Notes under the pieces: generated by a model
Database searches by the model: none
Seen by the model: the letters and a program-made list of their open reading frames with translations, nothing else
Told to the model about the DNA's origin: nothing
DNA from: an uncultured Bacteroidia bacterium
GTDB lineage: Bacteria; Bacteroidota; Bacteroidia; Bacteroidales; F082
Assembly: GCA_902791165.1 (NCBI GenBank)
Contig: CADAVB010000034.1
Location: 1-54,867, forward strand
Reading direction: 5' to 3'
Length of the DNA: 54,867 nucleotides
Shown: piece by piece, positions 8,817 through 17,417 of the stretch
Position numbering within the stretch: position 1 is the stretch's first letter
How the letters are laid out: every line of letters starts with the position of its first letter
Made by a program: the position numbers and the translations under genes

Positions 8817-8899
8817 GAATTATGAATGAAGAATGTGGAATTATGAATTAGGTATAGATTCAACATTCCTAATTCCGAATTCCTAATTCCGAATTAATT
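8817..8899. repeat. Inverted heptamer array at the 3' end of the oppC-like gene
   Basis: Left arm on the plus strand: GAATTAT, GAATGAA, GAATGTG, GAATTAT, GAATTAG. A 13-bp centre (852-864) follows. Right arm: ATTCCTA, ATTCCGA, ATTCCTA, ATTCCGA, ATTAATT. The two arms are roughly reverse complements, so the whole can form a long imperfect hairpin. The stop codon of the oppC-like gene (8894-8896) is inside the last unit. Confidence 0.9.
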
Positions 8900-10036
8900 T
8901 TTTACATCCAAAGCTTCCCGAAGCGCGTTCCCTATTAACATAAATGCCAACACGAGGAGCATGATGGCGATGCCCGGCAAGACGGCCAAATAAGCCGCAT
9001 CGAGGATGATGAAGGCGTAGTTTTCCTTGATCATACTGCCCCACGAAGGCATGGGTGGCTGCACACCGATACCGAGGAAACTCAAACCCGCCTCAAGCAA
9101 AATGGCCGAGGCGAAGTTGGCAGCCGAAACCACAATGATAGGATTGAGGATGTTGGGCAAAATATGCTTGAAAATAATGCGTAAATTTCTGAATCCCAAG
9201 GCTCTTCCTGCTTCCACGAAAGTTGTTTCGCGGATGGAAAGAATCTGTCCGCGCACGATACGCGCCACCTCAACCCACATCGTCAGACCGACGGCGATGA
9301 ACACCTGCGCGATGCCCTTGCCCAAGGCGAAAGTGATAGCGATGACGAGCAGTAGGGTAGGGATGGACCAAACCACGTTGATGAACCATACCACCGCGTC
9401 ATCGACTTTGCCACGGAAGAAGCCGCCCAAACTGCCCACGATGATGCCAATCATCAGGCTCAGCAGCACGGCGATGAAGCCCACCGTCAAGCTGATGCGG
9501 CTACCCAACACCAAACGACTCAAAAAGTCGCGGCCAAACTGGTCGGTGCCGAGCAAAAACTTGCGGTGCTTCACGCAATGGCTTCTGATAAAAGCTTCTG
9601 CCTCGCTGTCAGAGTCGAAGATCTTGTTTGTAAGTTCTTTATTTTCAACCATTTCTGTTTTAACACTTGACCCACTTTCCGACTGGTAGAGAAACACCGT
9701 AGTTTTCTCCTTATTAATATGTAGGCTATCGAAGGGCAGGTAGGTACACTCATCGGAGCGACCTTGCAGCAAGAAAGTGAGGAAAGGCGTTTTGGTGGGC
9801 GGGTTTTCCTTTGGAATCATCAGCATATCCACCTCAAAGCCAGGTTTTTTCGTGCTGATTTCAAGCAGTTGCCGGTTGGCGTTGGGCGTTTTGTCGGGGA
9901 TGATGAGGTAGGCAAACAGGGCCAACAAAGCCCAAACGATGACGAAAAGCAAGGCCACCATTCCGAGCTTGTTGCTTCGGAACCGTTTCCAAGCCAGCGC
10001 TTTGGGAGATTGTGCGTTGTTCGTTTTTTCGACCAT
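8894..10036 (-). CDS. OppC/DppC-like ABC transporter permease
   Basis: 380-residue inner-membrane permease of the peptide/nickel (Opp/Dpp) ABC family. One N-terminal membrane segment (MVALLFVIVWALLALFAYLI) precedes the typical LGTDQFGRDFLSRLVLGSRISL entry. The permease core has the EAA-type loop EAGRALGFRNLRIIFKHILPN and ends GNALREALDV. Between the first helix and the core lies an extracytoplasmic insert of about 110 residues that is longer than usual. The start at 10036 sits 22 bp after a -7 element; the frame further upstream is not used. No OppA, B, D or F gene is adjacent, so its partners must be encoded elsewhere. Confidence 0.9.
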   Translation of the reverse strand: MVEKTNNAQSPKALAWKRFRSNKLGMVALLFVIVWALLALFAYLIIPDKTPNANRQLLEISTKKPGFEVDMLMIPKENPPTKTPFLTFLLQGRSDECTYLPFDSLHINKEKTTVFLYQSESGSSVKTEMVENKELTNKIFDSDSEAEAFIRSHCVKHRKFLLGTDQFGRDFLSRLVLGSRISLTVGFIAVLLSLMIGIIVGSLGGFFRGKVDDAVVWFINVVWSIPTLLLVIAITFALGKGIAQVFIAVGLTMWVEVARIVRGQILSIRETTFVEAGRALGFRNLRIIFKHILPNILNPIIVVSAANFASAILLEAGLSFLGIGVQPPMPSWGSMIKENYAFIILDAAYLAVLPGIAIMLLVLAFMLIGNALREALDVKN

Positions 10037-10057
10037 AAAAGGCTTCGTTTGAGCCGT

Positions 10058-10065
10058 CAAAGGTA
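10058..10065 (-). promoter_or_regulatory. -7 promoter element TACCTTTG for the oppC-like gene
   Basis: Minus-strand TAnnTTTG match 22 bp upstream of the ATG at 10036. Confidence 0.6.
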
Positions 10066-10148
10066 GCGTTTTTGCCTTGATTTCGTGGCAGAAAAAAGAA
10101 ATTTTGAAAAAAATGCGCAAAAAATGCCGCCGTTTCGGAAAAATGTTG

Positions 10149-10156
10149 TATTTTTG
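10149..10156 (+). promoter_or_regulatory. -7 promoter element TATTTTTG for tRNA-His
   Basis: Plus-strand TAnnTTTG match 17 bp upstream of the tRNA, followed by GCAGCCGC as at the tRNA-Asp promoter. Confidence 0.6.
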
Positions 10157-10172
10157 CAGCCGCAAAACCGAT

Positions 10173-10250
10173 GGTGGATGTAGCTCAGTTGGTTAGAGTA
10201 CCGGATTGTGGTTCCGTGGGTCGTGGGTTCGAGTCCCATCTTCCACCCCA
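10173..10250 (+). tRNA. tRNA-His (GUG)
   Basis: The anticodon loop TTGTGGT gives GUG. The extra 5' G (10173) opposite C73 typical of tRNA-His is present, and a 3' CCA is encoded (10248-10250). The D-arm GCTCAGTTGGTTAGAGT and T-arm GGGTTCGAGTCCC are normal. Two weak points are seen: a T-T mismatch in the acceptor stem and a C-T mismatch at the base of the anticodon stem (CCGGA against TCCGT). Confidence 0.93.
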
Positions 10251-10254
10251 AGCG

Positions 10255-10281
10255 AAAGAGGTTCATTGAGCCTCTTTTTTT
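10255..10281 (+). terminator. Rho-independent terminator after tRNA-His
   Basis: 10-bp stem 10255-10264 with 10268-10277 (one G-T pair, loop ATT), followed by a T-run. Confidence 0.85.
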
Positions 10282-10314
10282 GTTGATAACATACTGACTT
10301 TGCGGAAAAATCTT

Positions 10315-10322
10315 TACTTTTG
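10315..10322 (+). promoter_or_regulatory. -7 promoter element TACTTTTG for ruvX
   Basis: Plus-strand TAnnTTTG match 18 bp before the ruvX ATG. Confidence 0.6.
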
Positions 10323-10340
10323 CACCTCAATTTTTAGGAA

Positions 10341-10835
10341 ATGTCAAGGATAATGGCTATCGATTTAGGTAGGAAACGTTGCGGCATCGCCGTGACCGAC
10401 CCGTTGCAGATCATCGCAAACGGCCTGACCACTATTTCTTCGGCGCAACTCGTTGATTTCGTGATGAATTACTTGCAGTCTGAAGAAGTGGAAACCCTTG
10501 TCATCGGCGAGCCGAAAGACATGAAAAACAACCCCTCCGACTGCTCCAAATACATCGACCCCATCGTGAACCGACTGAAAAAACTATTGCCCAACATGAA
10601 CATCGTCCGCTACGACGAGCGCTTCACCTCCGTGATGGCGCACCAAACCATGCTCGACGCGGGCCTCAAGAAATCGAAACGGCAGGACAAGGAACTCGTC
10701 GATACCATCGCTGCCACCATCATCCTGCAATCGTATATGGAATCCATAAGAGTTAGGAGTGAGGAGTTGGGAGCGAGGAGCAACTTCGCTATACTCCACA
10801 CTCCTAACTCCACACTCCTAACTCCACACTCCTAA
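10341..10835 (+). CDS. ruvX: Putative pre-16S rRNA nuclease / Holliday junction resolvase-like YqgF
   Basis: RNase H-fold nuclease (YqgF/RuvX) implicated in pre-16S rRNA 5' processing. The 164-residue frame carries the catalytic motifs IMAIDLGRKRCGIAVTD near the start, LVIGEPKDM, RYDERFTS and the C-terminal KELVDTIAATIILQSYM. Relatives end soon after this last motif, at about 138-140 residues. Here the last roughly 25 codons (from IRVRSEELG onward) are the translation of a heptamer repeat array that has run into the gene. The catalytic core is intact, so the tail is probably tolerated. It is likely in one transcript with def. Confidence 0.92.
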   Translation: MSRIMAIDLGRKRCGIAVTDPLQIIANGLTTISSAQLVDFVMNYLQSEEVETLVIGEPKDMKNNPSDCSKYIDPIVNRLKKLLPNMNIVRYDERFTSVMAHQTMLDAGLKKSKRQDKELVDTIAATIILQSYMESIRVRSEELGARSNFAILHTPNSTLLTPHS

Positions 10836-10887
10836 CTCCACACTCCCAACTGACTGATAACTAAACAACTGATAACTGTTAACTAAT
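10752..10887. repeat. Inverted heptamer array spanning the ruvX 3' end to the def start codon
   Basis: Strict 7-bp register from 10752 to 10849. Left arm: GTTAGGA, GTGAGGA, GTTGGGA, GCGAGGA. A 14-bp centre ending CGCTATA follows. The right arm is eight units alternating CTCCACA and CTCCTAA, the last being CTCCCAA. Then come AACTAAAC, AACTGAT, AACTGTT and AACTAAT, directly followed by the def ATG at 10888. The left arm is inside the ruvX reading frame, and the ruvX stop (10833-10835) is inside a right-arm unit. Confidence 0.93.
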
Positions 10888-11460
10888 ATGATATTACCCA
10901 TCGTAGCATACGGTCACCCCACCTTGAAAGCCGTGGCCCAACCCATCACCCCCGACTATCCCGAGCTCGACAAACTCATTGCCGATATGTGGGAAACCCT
11001 CGCGCACAGTGAAGGCGTCGGCCTCGCCGCGCCACAAGTGAACAAGTCCATCCGCCTGTTTCTCGTTGATGGCAACCCCTTCTATCCTGACTACCCGGAC
11101 GGCAAGGACTTCAAACAAGTCTTCATCAACGCCGAGTTGCTCGAAACCTTTGGCGACGACGTGCCGTTCAAGGAAGGCTGCCTCAGCTTGCCCAACATCT
11201 ATGAGGAGGTGATGCGCCCCGACAAAATCCGCATCAAGTATATGGACGAGCAGTTCAACGAACACGAGGAAGTCTTTGAAGGCATTCGTGCTCGCATCAT
11301 CCAGCATGAGTACGAGCATCTCCAAGGCCATGTGCTCACCGACCTTGTCGCACCGCTGCGCAAAACCCTGCTGCAAAGCAAGTTGAAATCCATCATGGAG
11401 GGCCGCTGCGACGTGGATTACCGGATGATTTTTCCCAACAACAAGAGAAGACGTAGATAA
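10888..11460 (+). CDS. def: Peptide deformylase
   Basis: Metalloenzyme that removes the N-formyl group from new proteins. All three signature motifs are present in the 190 residues: GVGLAAPQV, EGCLSLP (metal-ligand Cys) and HEYEHLQG (HExxH metal ligands). Length is normal. The start codon directly abuts AACTnnn repeat units and there is no Shine-Dalgarno sequence. It forms a likely operon with ruvX upstream and a TPR lipoprotein 11 bp downstream. Confidence 0.97.
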   Translation: MILPIVAYGHPTLKAVAQPITPDYPELDKLIADMWETLAHSEGVGLAAPQVNKSIRLFLVDGNPFYPDYPDGKDFKQVFINAELLETFGDDVPFKEGCLSLPNIYEEVMRPDKIRIKYMDEQFNEHEEVFEGIRARIIQHEYEHLQGHVLTDLVAPLRKTLLQSKLKSIMEGRCDVDYRMIFPNNKRRRR

Positions 11461-11471
11461 AACTTATAACA

Positions 11472-11996
11472 ATGAAAAGATTTCTAAACCTGATGCTCGT
11501 CGCAACGATGGCCTTCACTTTGTTGGCCTGTGGCGAGAAAAAACTGACCCAAGACGACCTGAAGAAGGCCGAGGCAGCTCTGTTCAACGAAGACATGACG
11601 GCCAACCCCGAAGCGGCTCCCGTTGCTATCAAGCAGTTCTGTGAGTTTGCCAAGCAGAACCCTGACGACCCATCGGCTCCCGATTGGTTGTTTAAGGCAT
11701 TGGAAATCGCTGTCGGACAGAACGATGCAGCTAAGAGCGAGGAGATTTGCCAGCAATTGATGGACAAATATCCGACTTACGAAAAGACACCATTTGGCAT
11801 GTTTATGCTTGCCTCGTTTGTGTATCACGACCAGATGAATGACATCGACAAGGCACGTGTCTTGTTGGAGCGCATCGTTTCTGACTATCCCGAGAGTGAG
11901 ATTACGCCTTCGGCTGAGGCCTCGATTGGCTTTTTGGGCATGACTCCAGAAGAAATCATTAAGCATTTTGAGGCGCAAGCACAAGTGGAGCAATAA
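11472..11996 (+). CDS. TPR-like lipoprotein
   Basis: 174 residues with a lipoprotein signal (hydrophobic core followed by LLAC, Cys at about residue 20). The mature part is helical, with alternating pairs such as APDWLFKALEIAVGQND and KARVLLERIVSDYPES that resemble tetratricopeptide repeats. This points to a periplasm-facing scaffold rather than an enzyme. It follows def by 11 bp in the same direction. No specific function can be named. Confidence 0.82.
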   Translation: MKRFLNLMLVATMAFTLLACGEKKLTQDDLKKAEAALFNEDMTANPEAAPVAIKQFCEFAKQNPDDPSAPDWLFKALEIAVGQNDAAKSEEICQQLMDKYPTYEKTPFGMFMLASFVYHDQMNDIDKARVLLERIVSDYPESEITPSAEASIGFLGMTPEEIIKHFEAQAQVEQ

Positions 11997-12013
11997 CCTG
12001 CCCCGAGAAAAAG

Positions 12014-12050
12014 AAAAAGTCCGCGAAAACCACTTCTCGCGGACTTTTTT
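12014..12050. terminator. Bidirectional rho-independent terminator
   Basis: Stem of 8 GC-rich bp (GTCCGCGA 12019-12026 with 12037-12044), extended by A/T pairs to 12014 and 12049, between the convergent lipoprotein and metK genes. Confidence 0.9.
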
Positions 12051-12068
12051 TGTGCTCTGCAAAACGTG

Positions 12069-13340
12069 TCAGCAGCCGAAAGTTTTCTTCATCTGATCAA
12101 CAAGGTCGAGTTTCTCCCAAGCGAAGAACTCCACGTTCTTGAAGATTTGCTTGCCTTCGCGGAAGGTGTCCTGGTCTTCATAGAACACCTCCACCTTGCG
12201 TTTCTCATCCTTGCGACCGAAGTGTCCGTAAGAAGCTGTTTCCTCGAAAATCGGGTTGGTGAGGCCGAAGCGCTTCACGATGAAGTAAGGCCTTAAATCG
12301 ACCAACTCCTTGACTTTCAAAGCAATTTCAGCATCGCTCATCTTGACGTGTGAGGTGCCTTCGGTGTTCACGTAAAAACCGACAGGCTCGGCCTTTCCGA
12401 TGGCGTAGGCAATCTGCACCAAGGCTTGGTCGCACACGCCAGCGGCCACGAGGTTCTTGGCGATGTGGCGCGCAGCGTAGGCCGCCGAGCGATCGACTTT
12501 CGAGCTGTCCTTGCCCGAGAAAGCGCCGCCGCCGTGGGCACCGCGACCGCCGTAGGTATCGACGATGATTTTACGGCCCGTGAGGCCCGTGTCGCCGTGT
12601 GGTCCGCCAATGACGAACTTGCCCGTGGGGTTCACATAGAGCTTCATGTCGTCGCCGAAGAGTTCCTTCAAATGGGCAGGAAGTTTTTCTTTAACTCTGG
12701 GAATCAGAATGTTGCGTACATCGTCCTCAATTTTTTTGAGCATGATGTCGTCTTTGTCAAACTCATCGTGTTGTGTGCTGATGACGATGGTGTCGATACG
12801 AAGCGGTTTCCAGCCTTCGCCGTATTCCACCGTCACCTGCGACTTCGCGTCGGGGCGGAGATACTTCATCTGGTTGCCTTCCTTGCGTATGGCGGCTAGC
12901 TCTTGCAGCAGCATGTGCGAGAGGTCGATGGTCAAAGGCATGTAGTTCTCGGTTTCCTTGCAAGCGAAGCCGAACATCATGCCTTGGTCGCCGGCGCCCT
13001 GTTCCTCTGGATTTTGGCGGCCAACGCCTTGGAAAATGTCGTTCGACTGGCCATGCAAAGCCGACAAAACACCACACGACTGGGCGTCAAACTGATACTC
13101 CGACTTGTTGTAACCGATTTTGTCGATGACGCGACGCGCCACATCGGGAATCTCAACATAGCCGTTGGTGCGGATTTCGCCCGCCACGACGACCAAACCG
13201 GTGGTAACCAAAGTTTCACAAGCCACCTTCGAGGTGGGGTCTTTGCTGAGAATCGCGTCCAAAACGGCATCCGAAATTTGGTCGGCTACCTTGTCGGGAT
13301 GACCCGCCGAAACGGACTCTGAAGTGAAATAATAACCCAT
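12069..13340 (-). CDS. metK: S-adenosylmethionine synthetase
   Basis: Makes S-adenosylmethionine from methionine and ATP; the product supports the methyltransferases in the window (pcm, rsmH). The 423-residue protein shows [18 protein letters not shown] near the N-terminus, [12 protein letters not shown] and the [22 protein letters not shown] phosphate-binding loop. Length is typical for Bacteroidetes. A -7 element lies about 135 bp upstream, giving a leader of roughly 125 nt. I see no recognisable SAM riboswitch in it. Confidence 0.98.
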   Translation of the reverse strand: MGYYFTSESVSAGHPDKVADQISDAVLDAILSKDPTSKVACETLVTTGLVVVAGEIRTNGYVEIPDVARRVIDKIGYNKSEYQFDAQSCGVLSALHGQSNDIFQGVGRQNPEEQGAGDQGMMFGFACKETENYMPLTIDLSHMLLQELAAIRKEGNQMKYLRPDAKSQVTVEYGEGWKPLRIDTIVISTQHDEFDKDDIMLKKIEDDVRNILIPRVKEKLPAHLKELFGDDMKLYVNPTGKFVIGGPHGDTGLTGRKIIVDTYGGRGAHGGGAFSGKDSSKVDRSAAYAARHIAKNLVAAGVCDQALVQIAYAIGKAEPVGFYVNTEGTSHVKMSDAEIALKVKELVDLRPYFIVKRFGLTNPIFEETASYGHFGRKDEKRKVEVFYEDQDTFREGKQIFKNVEFFAWEKLDLVDQMKKTFGC

Positions 13341-13473
13341 AACAAATTGTTTATTAGTTAGTTAATAATGAATTTGTGTGGGAAGTATTGACTGAAAGTA
13401 GTAGGAAAAAGCATTGGTTTAGCATTTTTTCTTGTGGTTGCAATCAAATCAAATCTTTCCACGATTGAGGCTG

Positions 13474-13481
13474 CAAAGGTA
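13474..13481 (-). promoter_or_regulatory. -7 promoter element TACCTTTG for metK
   Basis: Minus-strand TAnnTTTG followed by GCAGCC, implying an untranslated leader of about 125 nt before metK. Confidence 0.6.
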
Positions 13482-13529
13482 CGGTTTTTTCCGATACGAG
13501 GAGGGTTTTGGCGAATAAAAAAACCAAAC

Positions 13530-15101
13530 TTACCGTTTGACTTCATGATACTCCTCTTCCGTGTTGATATTCCAGATGTTGTCTTTTGTCGTGATGTTGT
13601 CGCGAATGTTGGCCACGGCTTCCATGGCGGTCAGCATGGAGTGGTCCATGTTGTTGTAGTGGTGCTGGCCGTTACGCCCTATGCAATATAGGTTTTCGAT
13701 GTTGTCCAAAAAGGCCCTAACTTTGTCCAATTGGTAGTATGACCCGTAATAGGCAGGGTAAGCCTTTTTGATTTTTACCCTCGTGGCATCCAACACATCG
13801 TTGCGGTCGATGATGCCGATCTGCGACAGCTCGCCGATGGCCATTTGAATGAAGTCGGTGTTGCTCATATTCCATAGCGCGTCGCCTTCCGAGCAGAAAT
13901 ACTCCATCCCGACAAACATCGTGTTCTTGTAGTCGTCCACCATATAGGGCGACCAGTTGTTGAAGATTTGCAGTCGTCCCACTTTCACCTCGCGCTCTTG
14001 AATGTAAACCCATGTGTCGGGGATACGGTTGTCGTAGGTGGCGATGTGGGTTTGGTTCTGGATTTTCATTTTCTTGACCAAGAGTCCAACGGTGATGAAA
14101 TCGCGGTAGGGGAGTGTGGTGGCGATGTGCCTAACCTCTTCTGGAATGTCGATGCCACGAAGCGCTTCCACAAGTTCTTTTAGGGGCATGGACGAGATGA
14201 GGTAATCGCAAGGGTGGTTTTCAATGGCATTGTCATGGCTGACGTCCACCGATTTCACACGGTTCCCTTCCAGATAGATGGCCGTCACTTGGCTGTTTTT
14301 GACGATTTCGCCCGATTGTCGTTCCATGTCTTGTGCCACGGTTTCCCAAAGCTGCCCTGGCCCATATTTGGGATAGACAAACTGCTCGATCAGGGAGGTT
14401 TCGACTTGTTTTTGCGACAGGTCGTCATCGGAATGATGGCGCGAAAACCGCTTGGCAATCATGTCTTTGAGCACCTTCGACACCGAGAGGCCTTTCACAC
14501 GCTGTGAGCCCCAGTCAGCACCAAGTTTCGACGGGTGTACGCCCCAAACCTTTTCGGTGTAGTCTTCGAAAAAAAGCTCATAAAGCGGTTTCCCGAAACG
14601 GTTGATATAAAAGTTCTCCAGCGAATCTTCTTTCCGCTTGAAAACCGAGGCGAAAACATAGCCACAACCCGCTTTGAGGGTGCGCCAGAGGCCCATGTTG
14701 GCAAAAGTCTGGAATTTCAGGGAGATGGGATAGTCGAAAAACTTGTGGAGGAAATAAATGCGCGAAACCCTTTCGCGCACCAGCATAACACGGTCGTCGT
14801 TTTCGGGGTCGGGGCCGTTTGGGGCAAAGGTTTTGTCTTTGTGCAACAAAAAGTCGTCTGAAGCGGGTTGTCCCTGCAAAGGCATGACTTTGTTCCACCA
14901 TTCCATGACCAGGGTGCTTTTGGAGAAAAAACGGTGGCCGCCAATGTCCATGCGGTTGCCCTTGTAGTTGATGGTCTTTGAAATGCCGCCCACTTGGTCT
15001 TCCATCTCAAAAACAACGGGATGGATGTCGGTTTGGCTCAAAAGCTCGTAGGCTGCGGTCAGTCCCGCCGGCCCTCCTCCGATGATAATGGCTTTTTTCA
15101 T
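13530..15101 (-). CDS. UDP-galactopyranose mutase-like FAD/NAD(P)-binding oxidoreductase
   Basis: 523-residue flavoprotein with the dinucleotide-binding start [17 protein letters not shown], then DQVGGISKT and [11 protein letters not shown], a combination seen in UDP-galactopyranose mutase-like and protoporphyrinogen-oxidase-like proteins. The C-terminus has the second FAD contact [21 protein letters not shown]. The M at 15101 is preferred over one four codons upstream. It overlaps the end of the GtrA gene by four bases, so the two are translationally coupled. The pairing suggests modification or transport of a sugar or lipid-linked precursor; the exact substrate is unknown. Confidence 0.85.
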   Translation of the reverse strand: MKKAIIIGGGPAGLTAAYELLSQTDIHPVVFEMEDQVGGISKTINYKGNRMDIGGHRFFSKSTLVMEWWNKVMPLQGQPASDDFLLHKDKTFAPNGPDPENDDRVMLVRERVSRIYFLHKFFDYPISLKFQTFANMGLWRTLKAGCGYVFASVFKRKEDSLENFYINRFGKPLYELFFEDYTEKVWGVHPSKLGADWGSQRVKGLSVSKVLKDMIAKRFSRHHSDDDLSQKQVETSLIEQFVYPKYGPGQLWETVAQDMERQSGEIVKNSQVTAIYLEGNRVKSVDVSHDNAIENHPCDYLISSMPLKELVEALRGIDIPEEVRHIATTLPYRDFITVGLLVKKMKIQNQTHIATYDNRIPDTWVYIQEREVKVGRLQIFNNWSPYMVDDYKNTMFVGMEYFCSEGDALWNMSNTDFIQMAIGELSQIGIIDRNDVLDATRVKIKKAYPAYYGSYYQLDKVRAFLDNIENLYCIGRNGQHHYNNMDHSMLTAMEAVANIRDNITTKDNIWNINTEEEYHEVKR

Positions 15102-15538
15102 GGATTCGTACAATTGTCGTGCCTAAAGAGAGTGAATCTTCGGACAAAAAAGTTCCAAAAAAAGACGATGACGGTGGCAATCACCTTGGAAAGCATATAA
15201 TGAATGCCCCATTTGTCGGTGCAAAGATACATAAAAAGGCTGTTCAGTCCCAAACCGATAATACCGATGAAGGCAAAGATGAGAAACTCTGCCCATCGGT
15301 TGGAAACCTTGCGCTTGTCGAAGACCCATGAAACGCTGAGTATGTAGTTCGTTGTCAGGCCGAGGATGAACGAAATGGTGGCTGACAGCAGATAGTTGAG
15401 CCCAAACCATTCGGTGAGCAGCACCATCGCTCCATAATCCACCAAAAATGCCACACCTCCGACAAAACCATACCTAAAAAGTTGGATGACTACATTATCG
15501 CTCGGGGCTTTTAACAGCTTGTCGGTCCATTTGCTCAT
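15098..15538 (-). CDS. GtrA family membrane protein
   Basis: 146 residues with four hydrophobic segments in the GtrA/DPMS layout: [53 protein letters not shown] and [17 protein letters not shown]. The last carries the conserved WNF-x3-R motif. GtrA proteins are thought to flip polyprenyl-linked sugars across the inner membrane. It is coupled (ATGA) to the downstream flavoprotein. The upstream gldA-type gene is ten bases away on the same strand. Confidence 0.93.
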   Translation of the reverse strand: MSKWTDKLLKAPSDNVVIQLFRYGFVGGVAFLVDYGAMVLLTEWFGLNYLLSATISFILGLTTNYILSVSWVFDKRKVSNRWAEFLIFAFIGIIGLGLNSLFMYLCTDKWGIHYMLSKVIATVIVFFWNFFVRRFTLFRHDNCTNP

Positions 15539-15548
15539 GGCAAGCTTT

Positions 15549-16420
15549 TTATTTCGTCAGCTTCTGGAACGCCTCTTCAATGCTTAAGTCTTCCTTCTGC
15601 AAGGTCTTGATAATCAGGTTGCGTTCCACCGACCACTTCATCAAGTTGGCGCGGATGTCGGTGTCGCCTTGCGGCTCAATAATCCAGTGGTTTTCTTTCA
15701 CGCGCTGCACGCGGCCCACTTGCGGGATGCCCTGCAAAAGGGCTTCGCTCACCTCGCTCTCAAACTCCACGACGACCACGTTGCTGGCCGCGTTTTCCTG
15801 TTTCAGGTTCTCGAAATGGCGCGCTCGCAGATGGCCTCCACCTCTTGCATGATGTGGGTGGAGAGCAGCACGGTTTTCTCCTTGCCGAGGCTGGAGATGA
15901 GGTTGCGGATGTCGATGAGTTGGTTGGGGTCGAGGCCAGAGGTGGGTTCGTCCAAAATGAGCACCTGCGGGTCGTGCATCATGGCTTGGGCTAAGCCCAC
16001 GCGCTGGCGGTAGCCTTTCGAGAGGGCCCCGATTTTCTTGTGTGCCTCTATGCCGAGGCCCGTTTCCTCAATCATCGCCTCGATACGCTTGCGGGCCGCT
16101 TCGCCTTTCAGTTGGTGCACACCGGCCACAAACTCAAGGTATTCGCGGACGTACATATCCAAATAAAGCGGGTTGTGCTCCGGAAGGTAGCCCACGATGC
16201 GCTTGACGGCCATAGGCTCGTCGGTGACGTCGTGGCCTTCCACGCTTACCGTGCCCGAGGTGGGCGGGATGAAACAGGTGATGATTTTCATCAGCGTCGA
16301 TTTGCCCGCGCCGTTGGGACCGAGCAGGCCGACGATACCTTTATTAATAGAGAGCGTTACGTCATTGAGGGCAAGTTGCTCGCCGTAACGCTTGGTGATA
16401 TGGTTGATTTCGATGGACAT
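15549..16420 (-). pseudogene. gldA: ABC transporter ATP-binding protein GldA-type, broken by internal deletion and frameshift
   Basis: The first frame (start 16420) gives SIEINHITKRYGE, Walker A GLLGPNGAGKSTLM, signature LSKGYRQRVGLAQA, Walker B VLILDEPTSGLDP and the H-loop STHIMQEVE. It then runs out of frame at about 15805 after AICERA. The normal C-terminal part resumes in another frame (ENLKQENAASN, then VVVEFESEVSEA) and continues to the stop at 15549. The roughly 14 residues expected between them (the IIxxG-type beta strand after the Cys) are missing, so this is a short deletion not divisible by three. The nucleotide-binding core is intact; the C-terminal domain is lost unless a frameshift restores it. 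GldA belongs to an exporter complex linked to gliding in flavobacteria but is widespread in non-gliding Bacteroidetes. An assembly error is possible. Confidence 0.75.
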
Positions 16421-16437
16421 TGACTTGAATTTTGGTG

Positions 16438-16445
16438 CAAAGGTA
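16438..16445 (-). promoter_or_regulatory. -7 promoter element TACCTTTG for gldA
   Basis: Minus-strand TAnnTTTG match 18 bp upstream of the ATG at 16420. Confidence 0.6.
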
Positions 16446-16498
16446 CACAATTTAGAGAAAACCGCAAAAAACCATTTTGTGAATTGAAAAATAGTTAT

Positions 16499-16506
16499 TA
16501 CCTTTG
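16499..16506 (+). promoter_or_regulatory. -7 promoter element TACCTTTG for the GLPGLI gene
   Basis: Plus-strand TAnnTTTG match about 50 bp upstream of ATG 16557. Confidence 0.6.
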
Positions 16507-16556
16507 CGACAATAAAGGAATCTCCATTTTCTATCAATACTATGATGTAATTGACT

Positions 16557-17417
16557 ATGTATAGCAAGAAAATCTTGAAGCGTTTTTTCAGTGTCGGATT
16601 GTTGTTATATGCCTTTGTACTAATGCTACCAGCACAATCGAAAGAGAGTGCTTTCGATTCTTTGGATGTGGCTCGTCTGCAAGTCATGTACGATTTGACA
16701 TACAGAGAGGATACGACCCATTTGGAATGGGCAAACAAGGAAAGGATGGTGTTGCTCGTCGGCAACAGCGTTTCCGATTTCGAGAGTTATGGGAACTACA
16801 AACTCGATCGCATCCGATTCGAAAAGATGCGCGATGGAACCTATCCAGAATGGTTCACCTCCAACGGGGGAGATTTTGTTGGAAGGTACATGTTCCAGGT
16901 TTTCAAGAATCATCCTGAAGGGAAAATGACCGTAACAGACCATGTATTCCTTACCGACAAATTCAAGTATGAAGAGGATTTGAATGCGTTTTGCTGGGAC
17001 ATCCTTGACGACACCGTCAGCATCGAGGGCTATTTATGCCAAAAGGCAATGTGCGATTATGGCGGACGCTCATGGGAGGCTTGGTTTACGGAAGAACTTC
17101 CCTTTAGCGATGGTCCGTACAAGTTCCACGGGTTGCCAGGATTAATCCTTAAGGTAAACGACACGAGAAAACACTACTGTTTCAATTTCGTTTCCATTGA
17201 AGTGCCTGAACCAGGCACAAATATCGAATGGCATGATGTGTCATACTATGGTTTTGATTATATCCCAACCACAAGAAAAGGACTGTTCAAGGTGGAAGAC
17301 GATTTACGCGAGAACATCATGAACCACTTTGACGAGCGGACGAGTCCCGATATTCAAAAAAGAATGTACAACGTAATGCAATCCCGCAACAATCCTATCG
17401 AATTAGACCGTAAATGA
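16557..17417 (+). CDS. GLPGLI family exported protein
   Basis: 286 residues with an N-terminal signal peptide (FFSVGLLLYAFVLMLPAQS) and the motif that names the family, here HGLPGLILKVND at about two-thirds of the length. The preceding segment WEAWFTEELPFSDGPYKF is also typical. The family is Bacteroidetes-specific and of unknown function; it is regularly encoded next to a large outer-membrane barrel protein, as here. ATG 16557 is chosen over a TTG two codons upstream. The stop overlaps the next start by four bases. Confidence 0.92.
   Translation: MYSKKILKRFFSVGLLLYAFVLMLPAQSKESAFDSLDVARLQVMYDLTYREDTTHLEWANKERMVLLVGNSVSDFESYGNYKLDRIRFEKMRDGTYPEWFTSNGGDFVGRYMFQVFKNHPEGKMTVTDHVFLTDKFKYEEDLNAFCWDILDDTVSIEGYLCQKAMCDYGGRSWEAWFTEELPFSDGPYKFHGLPGLILKVNDTRKHYCFNFVSIEVPEPGTNIEWHDVSYYGFDYIPTTRKGLFKVEDDLRENIMNHFDERTSPDIQKRMYNVMQSRNNPIELDRK

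Noticed and set aside
13341-13529. SAM riboswitch in the metK leader
   Set aside because: No conserved SAM-binding core or terminator hairpin could be recognised in the leader of about 125 nt.
15780-15860. Programmed ribosomal frameshift in gldA
   Set aside because: No slippery heptamer followed by a structure is seen, and about 14 residues are missing as well, which favours a deletion.
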